From positions 1,373,215 to 1,437,214 of the forward strand of contig NZ_LT607802.1 of the NCBI RefSeq assembly GCF_900090205.1: 64,000 bases of DNA. The letters are read 5' to 3'. A model generated the notes under the pieces. That model was not told where the DNA came from, made no database searches, and saw nothing but the letters and a program-made list of their open reading frames with translations. Source of the stretch: Vogesella sp. LIG4. Its GTDB lineage: Bacteria > Pseudomonadota > Gammaproteobacteria > Burkholderiales > Chromobacteriaceae. This document shows, one piece after another, positions 16,840 through 26,041 of the stretch (positions are counted from its first letter, which is position 1; every line of letters begins with the position of its first letter). Both the position numbers and the translations under genes were made by a program.

Positions 16840-19800
16840 ATGAATGCGGTAAGCCAGCACGGAAAAATCGTAGCAATCACCGGTAAAATCATTGCTGTTG
16901 CGGCCAACGGCACCCAGCGCATTCTGCATGTCGGCGACATCGTTGCCGTAGGCGAGCGACTGATCGTTCCCGCAGACGCCTCCATCGAAGTGCAGGCGGA
17001 TAATGGCAACGTCGTTAAAGTAGCCGAACCGCGCGATCTGACCATTACCGATGACGTTTTTGGCCATGCGCATGCCGACAAGACCGACGCGGCGCTGGCC
17101 ACCATGCCGAGCGAGGCACAGCAGGTGCTGGCATCGCTGCAGAATGGGCTGGACCCGCTGCAGAACCTGGAACCGGCCGCCGCCGGCCTGAACGGTGCCG
17201 CCGGCAGTGAAGATGGCGGTATCTCCTACACCATCCTCGGCCGGGTGAACGAAAACATCACTCCGGTCAGCCTGACCAGCGGCACGACGGATGGCAATGC
17301 CATCAACACCACCGGCTCCACCGGCTCCACCGGCACCGGCACCCAGACCAGCAGCACGGCAATCGACCAGCCGTCGGTACTGCAGGCCGACAGCAACACC
17401 GTGGCCGAAGACACCCCGGCCAAGGGCAATGTGCTGGCCAACGACCACGACCCGGACACGGTACTGAGCGTGAGCGGCGTAGATGTCGCCGGCACCCACT
17501 ACGACGTGACTGCCGCGCACAGCACCGAAATCAAGCTGGAAAGCGGCACGCTGGTCATTGCGGCCAACGGTGAATACACCTTCACCCCGGCGGCCAACTG
17601 GAATGGTGAAGTGCCCACCATTACCTACACCACCAATACCGGTAGCAGCAGCACCCTCAGCATCAACATCACCCCGGTGGACGATCCGGCAGTCATCAGC
17701 AGCGGCAACGGCAGCGTGGTGGAGAACACCCAGCCGACCGTGGAAGGTACTCTGACCGCCACCGACGTCGACAACCCGACACTGGCGTTCACCGCTGGCA
17801 CCGAGAAAGGTGCCTACGGCAGCCTGACCGTCGACGACAAGGGTCACTGGTCCTACACCCTGGACGAGCGTGCCGAACCGTTGGCCGCCGGCCAGCAGGA
17901 AACCGAGACCTTCACCGTCAAACTGAGCGACGGCAGCACCACCACCGTGACCATCAACGTCACCGGTACTGGCGACGCCCCGGTGATCAGCACCGGTAAT
18001 GGCAGCGTGGTGGAAGACACCGCGCCGACCGCTACTGGCACGCTGACTGCTACCGACGTGGATAACGCTGGCCTGGCCTTCAACAAGGCCATCTACAGCG
18101 GCAGCTACGGCAGCCTGAGCGTGGATGACAAGGGGCACTGGAGCTACACGCTGGACAGCCGCGCCGACCCGTTGGCCGCAGGGCAGAAGGCTGCGGAAAA
18201 CTTCACCGTGACGCTGAACGACGGCAGCAAGACCACGGTGACCATCGACATCACCGGTACCGACGACAAGCCGGTGATCAGCACCGGTAATGGCAGCGTG
18301 GTGGAAGACACCGCGCCGACCGCTACTGGCACGCTGACTGCTACCGACGTGGATAACGCTGGCCTGGCCTTCAACAAGGCCATCTACAGCGGCAGCTACG
18401 GCAGCCTGAGCGTGGATGACAAGGGGCACTGGAGCTACACGCTGGACAGCCGCGCCGACCCGTTGGCCGCAGGGCAGAAGGCTGCGGAAAACTTCACCGT
18501 GACGCTGAATGACGGCAGCAAGACCACCGTCACCATCGACATCACCGGTACTGACGATCCGAGCCGCCTGATGGCCGATGTCAAGACCACGCTGGAAGAC
18601 AACCCGGTATCGGGCAATGTGCTGACCAACGATATCGATGTCGACAACCACCTGCTGGTAGCCAGCATCAAGGTGGGTGGTGTCAGCTACACCGTGCCTG
18701 GCACCGGCTCGCTGACCGTGGCGGTAACCGGCGGCTCCCTGCAGGTGGCGGCCAACGGTGACTACACCTTCACGCCGGCGCAGGACTGGAACGGCACCGT
18801 GCCGACGGTGAACTACACCACCAATACCGGCAGCACCTCCACGCTGGACATCAACGTTACGCCGGTAACCGATGGCTTCACCGATGCCAGCGAGGTGGTC
18901 TCCACCGACCAGAACGTGCCGCTGAACGGTAGTGTGCTGGATGGCACCCACAGCGTGGATGGCCCGGTGAGCGTGAGCAGTTTCAGCATCAACGGTAGCA
19001 GCTACGCCGCCGGCAGCACCGCCACCATCAACGGTGTAGGCACGCTGCATATCGATGCGGACGGCAAGTACAACTTCACACCGGCCAGCGGCTACTACGG
19101 TAGCGTGCCGACGGTGAGCTACGTGGTGAGCGATGGTGTCAGCATCGACAACTCCACGCTGAACATTACCGTGCAGAGCTATGCCGCGGATGTGGGCACC
19201 TCCGGCAGCGATGCCATGACCGGTACGGCAGCAAACGACGTGATGATCGCGGACGTGAGTGGCCTGCAGGTAGTGTCCGGCCACAACTACAACATCGCCT
19301 TCATCGTGGATACTTCCGGCAGTATCGGCTCCACCAACCTGGCGAACATGGTGTCCTCGCTGGAAACCGTGTTCAAGACGCTGATCAGCAGCGCCACCAG
19401 CACCGGTGCAGGTAGCGTGAACGTGATGCTGGTGGACTTCGACTCCAAGGTGGAAAGCTCGGTGTCGGTGAACCTGGCTTCCAGCGATGCGCTGAACACG
19501 CTGAAAACGGCGCTGGCATCGATGGTGTCCGGCGGCACCACCAACTACGAAGCGGCGTTCGAGGAGGCATCCAACTGGTTCCGCAGCGGTATCAGCAACA
19601 GTGGCACCACCAACCTGACTTACTTCATCACCGACGGTCAGCCGAATACCTACGAGGTGGGGGCCAGCACGGTGAAGGTGGTGGATTACAACAGCCAGGC
19701 CACCAGCACCAGTGATGTGAGCCTGTCTAACCTGCTGAATCTGGCGAACTACAAGCCGGGCATGGTGGTGAGCACGATGGTGGACGGTGTGAGCCGTACC

Positions 19801-20829
19801 ATTGTCGATGCTTCCGGTAATGTGCATCAGTGGCAGGACAACGGCTCGTTCCAGGGGCACGGCAAGAATCAGACGTGGGTAAGCAACTGGGTTGACACGA
19901 CTGTCGGCAATATCAATGCCGACGGTACCGGCCACTACGAGCTGGTAACCAGCAATACCATGCTGTCCGACAACGACAGCACGGTGGTCAGCCATGCCTC
20001 GGCTGCCTACACCTTGCTGTCGCAGGTATCCAGCGTCGATGCCATCGGTATCAACAATGCCGTCAGCGCGGCGGACCTGAAGCCGTACGACAGCGATGGC
20101 GTACCGCACACCAACATCGATGGCACCCAGCTGGCCAGCACCATCCTGGGCACCACCACGGCAGCGCTGCCGGGCAACGATACCGTTAACGGCGGTGACG
20201 GCAACGACATCCTCTTTGGCGACATCGTGAAGTTCAACGGCATCTCCGGCGATGGCTACACCGCGCTGCAAAGCTATGTGGCGGGCAAGACCGGCGTGCT
20301 GGCCAGTGCGGTATCGACGGCGGATATCCACCACTACATTTCCAGCCACATGCAGGAGTTCAACGTCTCCGGCAGCAGCGATGGTGCCGACAAGCTCTAC
20401 GGCGGTGCCGGCAACGACATTCTGTACGGTCAGGGCGGCAACGACACCCTGGTGGGTGGCGCGGGCAATGACACCATGTTCGGTGGTACCGGGGTGAATA
20501 CCTTCCAGTGGCAGCTGAACGATCAGGGCACCGTGGCCAACCCGGCCAAGGATGTGGTGATGGACTTCAAGAACGGCAGCGGCGGCGATGTGCTGGACCT
20601 GAAGGACCTGCTGGTGGGCGAGAACAGCACCAACCTCGGCAACTACCTGCACTTCGCTTCGGACAGCAGCGGCAATGCGGTGGTGCAGGTCAGCAGCCAT
20701 GGCAGCATCGGCAATGGCTTCGATCAGCAGATCACGCTGAACAACGTACACCTGGCCGACCTGGGCAGCGGCGATCAGCAGATCATTGCCAACATGCTGA
20801 AGAACGGCAACCTGAAGGCGGATATGTAA
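16840..20829 (+). CDS. RTX adhesin with LapA-type retention module, VCBS repeats and VWA domain
   Basis: Secreted, surface-retained adhesin of 1329 residues. In order: N-terminal retention module (about 1-115); a LapG-type cleavage motif A113-A114-A115-G116 in EPAAAGLN; a Ser/Thr/Gly linker; a cadherin-like block (about 185-285); three VCBS-type repeats of about 97 residues (about 286-574), the last two nearly identical; two more cadherin-like domains; a VWA domain with MIDAS motif D824-T-S-G-S828; RTX nonapeptides near 1110 and 1185-1220 (GGAGNDILYGQGGNDTL); and a T1SS C-terminal domain. It is far smaller than LapA of Pseudomonas (over 5000 residues). Expected to be threaded in the outer-membrane pore and released by LapG when c-di-GMP falls. 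Ribosome site GGAG at 16829. Confidence 0.92.
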   Translation: MNAVSQHGKIVAITGKIIAVAANGTQRILHVGDIVAVGERLIVPADASIEVQADNGNVVKVAEPRDLTITDDVFGHAHADKTDAALATMPSEAQQVLASLQNGLDPLQNLEPAAAGLNGAAGSEDGGISYTILGRVNENITPVSLTSGTTDGNAINTTGSTGSTGTGTQTSSTAIDQPSVLQADSNTVAEDTPAKGNVLANDHDPDTVLSVSGVDVAGTHYDVTAAHSTEIKLESGTLVIAANGEYTFTPAANWNGEVPTITYTTNTGSSSTLSINITPVDDPAVISSGNGSVVENTQPTVEGTLTATDVDNPTLAFTAGTEKGAYGSLTVDDKGHWSYTLDERAEPLAAGQQETETFTVKLSDGSTTTVTINVTGTGDAPVISTGNGSVVEDTAPTATGTLTATDVDNAGLAFNKAIYSGSYGSLSVDDKGHWSYTLDSRADPLAAGQKAAENFTVTLNDGSKTTVTIDITGTDDKPVISTGNGSVVEDTAPTATGTLTATDVDNAGLAFNKAIYSGSYGSLSVDDKGHWSYTLDSRADPLAAGQKAAENFTVTLNDGSKTTVTIDITGTDDPSRLMADVKTTLEDNPVSGNVLTNDIDVDNHLLVASIKVGGVSYTVPGTGSLTVAVTGGSLQVAANGDYTFTPAQDWNGTVPTVNYTTNTGSTSTLDINVTPVTDGFTDASEVVSTDQNVPLNGSVLDGTHSVDGPVSVSSFSINGSSYAAGSTATINGVGTLHIDADGKYNFTPASGYYGSVPTVSYVVSDGVSIDNSTLNITVQSYAADVGTSGSDAMTGTAANDVMIADVSGLQVVSGHNYNIAFIVDTSGSIGSTNLANMVSSLETVFKTLISSATSTGAGSVNVMLVDFDSKVESSVSVNLASSDALNTLKTALASMVSGGTTNYEAAFEEASNWFRSGISNSGTTNLTYFITDGQPNTYEVGASTVKVVDYNSQATSTSDVSLSNLLNLANYKPGMVVSTMVDGVSRTIVDASGNVHQWQDNGSFQGHGKNQTWVSNWVDTTVGNINADGTGHYELVTSNTMLSDNDSTVVSHASAAYTLLSQVSSVDAIGINNAVSAADLKPYDSDGVPHTNIDGTQLASTILGTTTAALPGNDTVNGGDGNDILFGDIVKFNGISGDGYTALQSYVAGKTGVLASAVSTADIHHYISSHMQEFNVSGSSDGADKLYGGAGNDILYGQGGNDTLVGGAGNDTMFGGTGVNTFQWQLNDQGTVANPAKDVVMDFKNGSGGDVLDLKDLLVGENSTNLGNYLHFASDSSGNAVVQVSSHGSIGNGFDQQITLNNVHLADLGSGDQQIIANMLKNGNLKADM
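17980..18561 (+). repeat. Near-perfect 291-bp tandem duplication inside the adhesin gene
   Basis: Copies 17980-18270 and 18271-18561. The first 239 bases appear identical; only silent differences near the 3' end separate them (first at 18219 versus 18510). Each copy encodes one 97-residue VCBS unit. A third, diverged unit lies just upstream (about 17695-17979). Confidence 0.92.
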
Positions 20830-20852
20830 GCAGCCTGTAAAGGGCGCTGGAC

Positions 20853-20878
20853 AAGGGCCGGGTAACCGGCCCTTTTTT
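20853..20878 (+). terminator. Rho-independent terminator of the adhesin gene
   Basis: AAGGGCCGG (20853-20861), GTAA loop, CCGGCCCTT (20866-20874), T-run. A second hairpin (TGCCTGA...TCAGGCA, 20881-20910) and a full copy of the dispersed word (20918-20929) follow directly. Confidence 0.9.
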
Positions 20879-20986
20879 CATGCCTGACGGCAACAATTCG
20901 CCATCAGGCATTGGGCTTGCGGCCAACCTCACTTACACTGGAACGGCAATTGCTAATTTCAGCCCATCATCTGATGGAGGAACGTT

Positions 20987-22177
20987 GTGGATAAGCGACC
21001 GGTGCGGGATTCCTTGCTGCTGGATTCCCACTTTCAGCCCATTTACAGCCTGGCGCATCGCCGCACGGTGGGCATGGAGGCATTGCTGCGGGCCAGCGAG
21101 AACGGCGAAATGCTCGGCCCATTGCAGGTCTACGAGCGCTACATCCGCCGCGATGAGCGCGTGGCGCTGGACCTGGCGGTGTGCGAGGCGCACTGCCGGC
21201 GCTTTGCCGACATGTCGCAGCAGCAGCGCTGGCTGTTCCTGAACGTGGATGCCATGACGCTGTCCGACGCCAAGCAGGCGGCGGAACTGGGGCGCATCAT
21301 CCGCGACAGCGGCATTGCGCCGCAGAGCGTGGTGCTGGAGGTGCTGGAGCAGACCATAGAGCTGGACGCGCGCCTGATCGAAGGCATCGCCGTGCTGCGC
21401 GAACAGGGCTGCCTGCTGGCCATCGACGATTTCGGCGTCGGCCATTCCAACCTCGACCGGGTGTGCAGCCTGGAGCCGGATTTCGTCAAGTTCGACCGCA
21501 ACCTGCTGCGCAGTGCGGTGACGCAGCAGCGTACCCGCAACCTGCTGTCGCGTTTGGTGCGGCTGATGCACGAAATTGGTGCGCTGGTGGTGGTGGAAGG
21601 GGTGGAAAGCGATTCCGACGTGGTGGTGGCACTGGATTCGGGCTGCGACCTGGTACAGGGCTTCTATGTGGCGCGGCCGGCGGCGCAGCCGGATGCCGAC
21701 AGCCTGATCACCCCGCGGCTGGATGCCAAGTGGGACGAGCTGATGAACCGCGAGATGCTGCGCCGCAAGCTCAACCGCCGCCAGCTGGAGCTGTCGCGCC
21801 AGGCTTTCGTGCAGACCGCCATCGCGCTGATGCAGGGCAGCGAATTCCGCTTTGCCGCACAGCCGATGATGTCGCTGCCGGACGTGATCCGCTGTTTCTT
21901 GCTGGACAACGAAGGGCGGCAGAAGGGCCCCAACCTCAACGTGCGCCAGCTGAGCGAGGAGGACAACCTGCGCTTTGCGCCGCTGGAGGACACCACCGGC
22001 GCGGTATGGTCGCGGCGCAGCTACTTCCAGCACGCCATCGACCAGCCCGGCGTGCTGTACATGAGCGAGCCGTATCTGTCGATGACCGATACCCGCACCT
22101 GCGTCACGCTGTCGATGTCGATCGAGATCGACGATGCCATGCACGTGCTGTGCGCCGATGTGCTGCTGCCGCGCTGA
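20987..22177 (+). CDS. EAL-domain c-di-GMP phosphodiesterase with C-terminal sensory-like domain
   Basis: 396 residues, no membrane helix. The EAL domain (about 10-240) keeps the catalytic set: E31-A-L-L-R35, N86, E118 in VVLEVLEQ, D147-D148 in AIDDFGVG, K168 and E204 in VVEGVES, so hydrolysis of c-di-GMP to pGpG is expected. Residues about 250-396 resemble the PAS-like domain that follows EAL in YkuI-type proteins. Start is GTG at 20987 with GGAGG six bases upstream. Its place right after the adhesin gene suggests it lowers c-di-GMP in control of adhesin release, but it has its own leader after the adhesin terminator. Confidence 0.88.
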   Translation: MDKRPVRDSLLLDSHFQPIYSLAHRRTVGMEALLRASENGEMLGPLQVYERYIRRDERVALDLAVCEAHCRRFADMSQQQRWLFLNVDAMTLSDAKQAAELGRIIRDSGIAPQSVVLEVLEQTIELDARLIEGIAVLREQGCLLAIDDFGVGHSNLDRVCSLEPDFVKFDRNLLRSAVTQQRTRNLLSRLVRLMHEIGALVVVEGVESDSDVVVALDSGCDLVQGFYVARPAAQPDADSLITPRLDAKWDELMNREMLRRKLNRRQLELSRQAFVQTAIALMQGSEFRFAAQPMMSLPDVIRCFLLDNEGRQKGPNLNVRQLSEEDNLRFAPLEDTTGAVWSRRSYFQHAIDQPGVLYMSEPYLSMTDTRTCVTLSMSIEIDDAMHVLCADVLLPR

Positions 22178-22204
22178 GTTGGCCGCCACGGCGCAGCAGC
22201 AATG

Positions 22205-22235
22205 AAAAAACCGGGCGTTTGCCCGGTTTTTTTTT
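22205..22235. terminator. Bidirectional terminator between the EAL gene and dolP
   Basis: AACCGGGC (22209-22216), GTTT loop, GCCCGGTT (22221-22228), with A-run before and T-run after, serving both convergent genes. Confidence 0.92.
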
Positions 22236-22254
22236 AATGAATGCGTGTGTCCGT

Positions 22255-22836
22255 TTACGGCTGCGTGGACAGCGGTTCGAACAGCGTCACCACCTGCAGC
22301 ACGCCGGAGGTGGCAGCGGCTACCTTGGCGGCGGCATCGCCTTCATCCTGGGTAACCAGGCCCATCAGGTACACCACGCCGCGCTCGCTCACCACCTTGA
22401 TGCCGGTGGGCGGGTAGCCGTTGCCTTGCAGCAGGCGGGTGCGCACCTTGGTGGTGAGCCAGGTGTCGCCGTTGCGCTGCGGCAGGCTGGAGCTGGGGGC
22501 AACCACCATATGGTTGTAGATGCGGCGCACATTGGGCATGCCGCGCAGCTGCAGTTCGATGGCGCTGCGCTGTGCCTCGTCCGCCGCCTCGCCGGTAAGC
22601 AGTACCGCGCGGTTGTAGCTGGTGACGTTGACATGGGCTGCCGGGTAGCGCTCGCCAATCGCCTGCATCCCTTTCAATTCGATACTCTGGTCTTCCACAT
22701 AGGCGCCGCTGGTGCGGCGGTCGGTTGCCACCATGGTGCCGGCAGCCACGCCACCGGCCACCAGCGGGAAGCAGGCGGTAAGGTTGGCCGCAGCCAGTGT
22801 GGCCAGCAGCAGGGCCGTTGCGCGTCGTTTCATCAT
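22255..22836 (-). CDS. dolP: Dual BON-domain outer-membrane lipoprotein (DolP/YraP-like)
   Basis: 193-residue lipoprotein with lipobox LTAC near residue 22 and two BON domains (about 45-112 and 122-190). In E. coli, DolP supports outer-membrane integrity and lies in the same gene order (rsmI / lpoA-yraN-diaA-dolP), which is preserved here. The start codon overlaps the diaA stop (ATGA) and has a strong GGAGGTGA ribosome site. A copy of the dispersed word (22780-22792) falls in its signal-peptide region. Confidence 0.9.
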   Translation of the reverse strand: MMKRRATALLLATLAAANLTACFPLVAGGVAAGTMVATDRRTSGAYVEDQSIELKGMQAIGERYPAAHVNVTSYNRAVLLTGEAADEAQRSAIELQLRGMPNVRRIYNHMVVAPSSSLPQRNGDTWLTTKVRTRLLQGNGYPPTGIKVVSERGVVYLMGLVTQDEGDAAAKVAAATSGVLQVVTLFEPLSTQP

Positions 22837-23423
22837 TCACCTCCCAACAGCATGTAATCGATGGCGTCACACAGCGCATGCAGCAGCAGCAGGTGCACTT
22901 CCTGCACGCGGGCGGCGCGGGTAACGGGGACATTCAGGTGCAGATCCTCCGGCGACAGGATCTCGGCCACCTGGCCGCCGTCGTTGCCGGTAAGGGCGAT
23001 CACGTTCATGCCGCGCTCGTGGGCGGCGTAGATCGCCTCGATGATGTTGGCCGAATTGCCGGTGCTGCTGATCACCAACAGCAGGTCGTTGTGGTGGCCC
23101 AGCGCACGCACCTGTTTTGAAAAGATCAGATCAAACTCGTAATCGTTCCCCACCGCGGTGAGCGAGGGGCTGTCGGAAGACAGCGCGATGGCGGCAAGGC
23201 CGGGGCGTTCCTTCTCGAAATGCCCCAGCATCATGGTGACGAAGTGGTGGGCATCGGCCGCCGCGCCGCCGTTGCCGCAGGCCAGGATCTTGCCTTCGTT
23301 CATCAGGCTGGCCACCATGCGTTCCGCCGCCACGGCGATGGCGGGGGCCAGTTCGTCCATCACCAGCTGCAAGGTGGCGATGCTTTCCCGGAAATGTCCG
23401 CCTGCGCGGTCAATCAGGTCCAT
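22833..23423 (-). CDS. diaA: SIS-domain protein, DiaA/GmhA family
   Basis: 196-residue sugar-isomerase-fold protein. The block ACGNGGAAADAHHF and the SSTGNSANI loop are typical of the DiaA/GmhA group. GmhA makes heptose-7-phosphate; DiaA is the paralogue that assists DnaA at oriC. The neighbourhood (lpoA-yraN-[this]-dolP) favours DiaA; sequence alone cannot exclude phosphoheptose isomerase activity. Confidence 0.85.
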   Translation of the reverse strand: MDLIDRAGGHFRESIATLQLVMDELAPAIAVAAERMVASLMNEGKILACGNGGAAADAHHFVTMMLGHFEKERPGLAAIALSSDSPSLTAVGNDYEFDLIFSKQVRALGHHNDLLLVISSTGNSANIIEAIYAAHERGMNVIALTGNDGGQVAEILSPEDLHLNVPVTRAARVQEVHLLLLHALCDAIDYMLLGGE

Positions 23424-23461
23424 GCGTATTCCTCAGGAGTTGCCGGGCCGGCCACTGCGGG

Positions 23462-23800
23462 CTAGCCGATGATGTTCTGCAGCCACTCCACCGGTGCGTC
23501 GCCATTGAACAGCACGGCGTCGAAACGGCAGGGGGCGTCGATGTGCTGCTGGCTCAGGTACAGGTTGGCCGCAGCGGTGAGTTTCTGGCGCTTGGCAGCG
23601 CCGATGCTGGCCGCGGCACCGCCAAAGCTGGCACTGCGGCGGGCGCGTACTTCGACGAAAACCAGGCTGGCGCCATCGCGCATGATCAGATCGATTTCAC
23701 CGAAGCGGCAGTGCCAGTTGCTGCAGACCAGCTTCAGACCCTGCTGCTGCAGGAAGCGGGCGGCCTGCTGCTCGAAGGCGCTGCCGGTGCTGCGGCTCAT
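23462..23800 (-). CDS. yraN: YraN family (UPF0102) endonuclease-fold protein
   Basis: 112 residues. Conserved [11 protein letters not shown] and VFVEVRAR carry the restriction-endonuclease-like acidic/lysine pattern of UPF0102. Function is unproven; a DNA-processing role is often proposed. It overlaps the end of lpoA by 4 bases (23797-23800). One copy of the dispersed word lies at 23562-23573. Confidence 0.88.
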   Translation of the reverse strand: MSRSTGSAFEQQAARFLQQQGLKLVCSNWHCRFGEIDLIMRDGASLVFVEVRARRSASFGGAAASIGAAKRQKLTAAANLYLSQQHIDAPCRFDAVLFNGDAPVEWLQNIIG

Positions 23801-24927
23801 TGCGTGGCGCCAAGCACGCTGCTGGGCAGGTCACGCTGCACTTGCCAGCCCTTGCCCAGGTGCAGGTCGCCGGTGGCGCCGCCCAGCTTGATCAGTTGCG
23901 GGTTCTTGCTGCCGGCCAGCGCTACCGCCAGGCGGTAGGCATCCACCCCCAGCGCGTACAGGCGCTCGGTGGCGCGGGTCAGATTGTTGCCGGGGCGGGC
24001 GATGCCGCGGGTTTCCGGGTGGTCCGGCATCAGGAACCACGGCATATCGACAAAGCGTACGCCCTGCATGATGGCCGGCGCCTGCTGGGTGTTGACCAGC
24101 GATACCGCGTAGGCCGGCAACTTGGCAGGCAGCAGCGCACGGGTGGCGGCGGCCTCCTTGCTGTCCAGCGCCAGAATCACCGCGTCGCTGCTCTCCAGCG
24201 CCGCATTCAGCTGCCCGGCATCCGGGTTGCTGACATCCAGCTCGCGCAGCGCCTTGCCGCCACGCGCCGGCCATGCCTCGGCAAACGCCTGGCGCAGGCG
24301 CTGCGACAGCGCCTCGCTGTTATAGAGCAGCACCGGTTGCTGCCTGCCGTCGTCCTGCAGCAGTCGCACCACTTGCGGCGCTTCGGTTTCCACCGCCAGG
24401 CTCAGGCTCCACACCTTGCTGCCTGCTGGCGGCGCTTTTTCCAGGCTGTTGAGTACCAGGGTCGGCAGCTTGCTTTCCGCGGCAAGGTTGGCCGCACCCT
24501 GGCGGGTAAGCGGGCCGACGATGAAGTTGGCGCCGTCGGCCAGTAGCTGCTGGTAGCCGGCCTGCACCTGCGCGTCATCGGTCAGGCTGGCCACGCTGAT
24601 CTGCACGCCGCTGTCGGTATTGGCCGCGGCAGCGGCATCGAAGCCGGCCTTCACCACCTGTGCGGCTTCTTTCAGCTGTGGGGAATCCAGCGGCAACAGC
24701 AGGCCCAGATGCGGCACCCGGCCGCTGGCCTTGCTGGCAGCTTGCGGCGCGGCGGCGGCAGCAGTGCCGGCCATGGCTGCCGGTTTGGGGCTGACGAGCG
24801 GCTGCAGCTGCTGCTGATTTTGCTGCAGGATGTAGCCGGGGGTTTGGGCAGTCGCTACACTGGCCGCCAATAAAACGGCAGTGCCGGAAACCCATGGAGC
24901 CAATACGTGCAGACAGCGCTTGATCAC
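23797..24927 (-). CDS. lpoA: Penicillin-binding protein activator LpoA-like (LppC family)
   Basis: 376 residues: signal peptide (cleavage probably after SVATA), a Gln/Ala-rich linker (about 30-68), then the periplasmic-binding-protein-like domain (about 70-360). It lacks the N-terminal TPR domain of the E. coli protein and shows no lipobox cysteine, so it may be soluble in the periplasm. In enterobacteria LpoA activates PBP1A; conservation of that role here is inferred from family and synteny. The start is GTG at 24927, only a few bases from the likely start of the divergent rsmI. Confidence 0.85.
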   Translation of the reverse strand: MIKRCLHVLAPWVSGTAVLLAASVATAQTPGYILQQNQQQLQPLVSPKPAAMAGTAAAAAPQAASKASGRVPHLGLLLPLDSPQLKEAAQVVKAGFDAAAAANTDSGVQISVASLTDDAQVQAGYQQLLADGANFIVGPLTRQGAANLAAESKLPTLVLNSLEKAPPAGSKVWSLSLAVETEAPQVVRLLQDDGRQQPVLLYNSEALSQRLRQAFAEAWPARGGKALRELDVSNPDAGQLNAALESSDAVILALDSKEAAATRALLPAKLPAYAVSLVNTQQAPAIMQGVRFVDMPWFLMPDHPETRGIARPGNNLTRATERLYALGVDAYRLAVALAGSKNPQLIKLGGATGDLHLGKGWQVQRDLPSSVLGATQ

Positions 24928-24930
24928 TTG

Positions 24931-25803
24931 ATGAATTCTGCTCGGGAAACGTTTATCGACGGGGCATTATATGTGGTGGCTACGCCCATTGGAAATCTGG
25001 CGGATGTGACCGTTCGCGCCCTGGCCGGGTTCCATGCGGCAGACATTATCCTGGCGGAAGATACCCGGGTGACCGGCAGCCTGCTCACCGCCTACGGTAT
25101 CCATAAAAAGCTGGTCAGCCTGCGCGAACACAATGAGCGCGAGATGGCGGCCAACGTGGTGCGCTGGATCGGCGAAGGCAAGATCGTGCTGCAGGTGTCC
25201 GATGCCGGCACGCCGGGCATTTCCGACCCCGGCGCGCGGCTGGCCGACGCGGTGTGGGCAGCCGGCTTGCGCGTGGTACCGATTGTGGGCGCCTCGGCAG
25301 TGATCGGTGCCATGTCCGCCGCCGGCCTGGAAACCGGGCAGTTCCACTTTCACGGCTTTCTGCCGCCCAAGAGCGGCGCGCGCAGCAAGACGCTGCAGCA
25401 GTGGCAGCAGGCCGACTACGCCGTGGTGTGCTACGAAGCGCCGCATCGCATCCTGGAGTGCGTGGAAGACATCGTGGCCACGCTGGGCGAGGCGCGCCCG
25501 CTGGTGCTGGCGCGCGAGCTGACCAAGACCTTCGAAACCTTTCTGCGCCTGCCCGCCGGCGAGTTGGCCGCACGCATCCGTGCCGACAGCAACCAGCAGC
25601 GCGGCGAGTGCGTGCTGATTATCGACGCCGCGCCGCGCGTGGCAGCGGCCGACGACGCGCTGCCGGCAGCGGCGCAGGCACTGCTGGCCGAGCTGGTGGC
25701 GGTGCTGCCCACCAAGCAGGCGGCGACCATCGTGGCCGGCCATTACGACCTGAACAAGAAGCAGCTGTACGACGCCGCGCTGCAGCTAAAGGCCGTGCAA
25801 TAA
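24931..25803 (+). CDS. rsmI: 16S rRNA (cytidine(1402)-2'-O)-methyltransferase
   Basis: Tetrapyrrole-methylase-fold SAM enzyme that methylates C1402 of 16S rRNA. The N-terminal [31 protein letters not shown] and [12 protein letters not shown] blocks are diagnostic. I take the ATG at 24931 ([11 protein letters not shown], 290 residues); a GTG at 24907 would give 298 residues but would run into lpoA's coding strand. Divergent from lpoA as in E. coli. A tRNA gene follows. Confidence 0.93.
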   Translation: MNSARETFIDGALYVVATPIGNLADVTVRALAGFHAADIILAEDTRVTGSLLTAYGIHKKLVSLREHNEREMAANVVRWIGEGKIVLQVSDAGTPGISDPGARLADAVWAAGLRVVPIVGASAVIGAMSAAGLETGQFHFHGFLPPKSGARSKTLQQWQQADYAVVCYEAPHRILECVEDIVATLGEARPLVLARELTKTFETFLRLPAGELAARIRADSNQQRGECVLIIDAAPRVAAADDALPAAAQALLAELVAVLPTKQAATIVAGHYDLNKKQLYDAALQLKAVQ

Positions 25804-25805
25804 GG

Positions 25806-25835
25806 TTTACAGCCGCAATGTAGCCCGACTATAAT
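25806..25835 (+). promoter_or_regulatory. Promoter of tRNA-Leu
   Basis: TTTACA (25806-25811), an 18-base spacer and a perfect TATAAT (25830-25835), 21 bases before the mature tRNA 5' end. Confidence 0.8.
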
Positions 25836-25856
25836 CCGCAGCCTTGAAGTTTTGTC

Positions 25857-25941
25857 GCCCGGGTGGCGAAATTGGTAGACGCAGGGGACTCAAAATCCCC
25901 CGCCGCAAGGCGTGCCGGTTCGAGTCCGGCCCCGGGCACCA
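25857..25941 (+). tRNA. tRNA-Leu(CAA)
   Basis: 85 bases. The acceptor arms GCCCGGG (25857-25863) and CCCGGGC (25931-25937) pair perfectly, followed by A and an encoded CCA. The anticodon stem GGGGA/TCCCC encloses CTCAAAA, giving anticodon CAA (reads UUG). A long variable arm (CCGCCGCAAGGCGT region) confirms a class II leucine tRNA. The T-loop GGTTCGAGTCC is canonical. Confidence 0.97.
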
Positions 25942-25961
25942 CGACAAAGATTCAAGCAGAT

Positions 25962-25998
25962 AAAAACCCCGCACAGCGCAAGGCTCTGCGGGTTTTTT
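25962..25998 (+). terminator. Terminator of the tRNA-Leu gene
   Basis: CCCGCA (25968-25973) pairs with TGCGGG (25987-25992); inner GCACAGC/GCTCTGC pairs with one mismatch; six T follow. Confidence 0.85.
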
Positions 25999-26041
25999 GT
26001 TGCCTGCTTGCCGGCGAGGTGGCAAACCGCCCGGCGGGTGC

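Noticed and set aside
17695..18561. Tandem repeats that could be taken for a CRISPR array
   Set aside because: Units are 291 bp, contiguous and coding for VCBS domains; there are no short repeats with unique spacers and no cas genes.
16798..20751. A minus-strand open frame of 1317 codons through the adhesin gene
   Set aside because: It is the exact shadow of the repetitive adhesin coding sequence; its translation is His/Gln/Val-rich, has no domain and no ribosome site.
20986..20994. A perfect DnaA box (TGTGGATAA) at the EAL gene start
   Set aside because: A single copy with no cluster or AT-rich unwinding region; it encodes the first codons of the protein and is probably chance.
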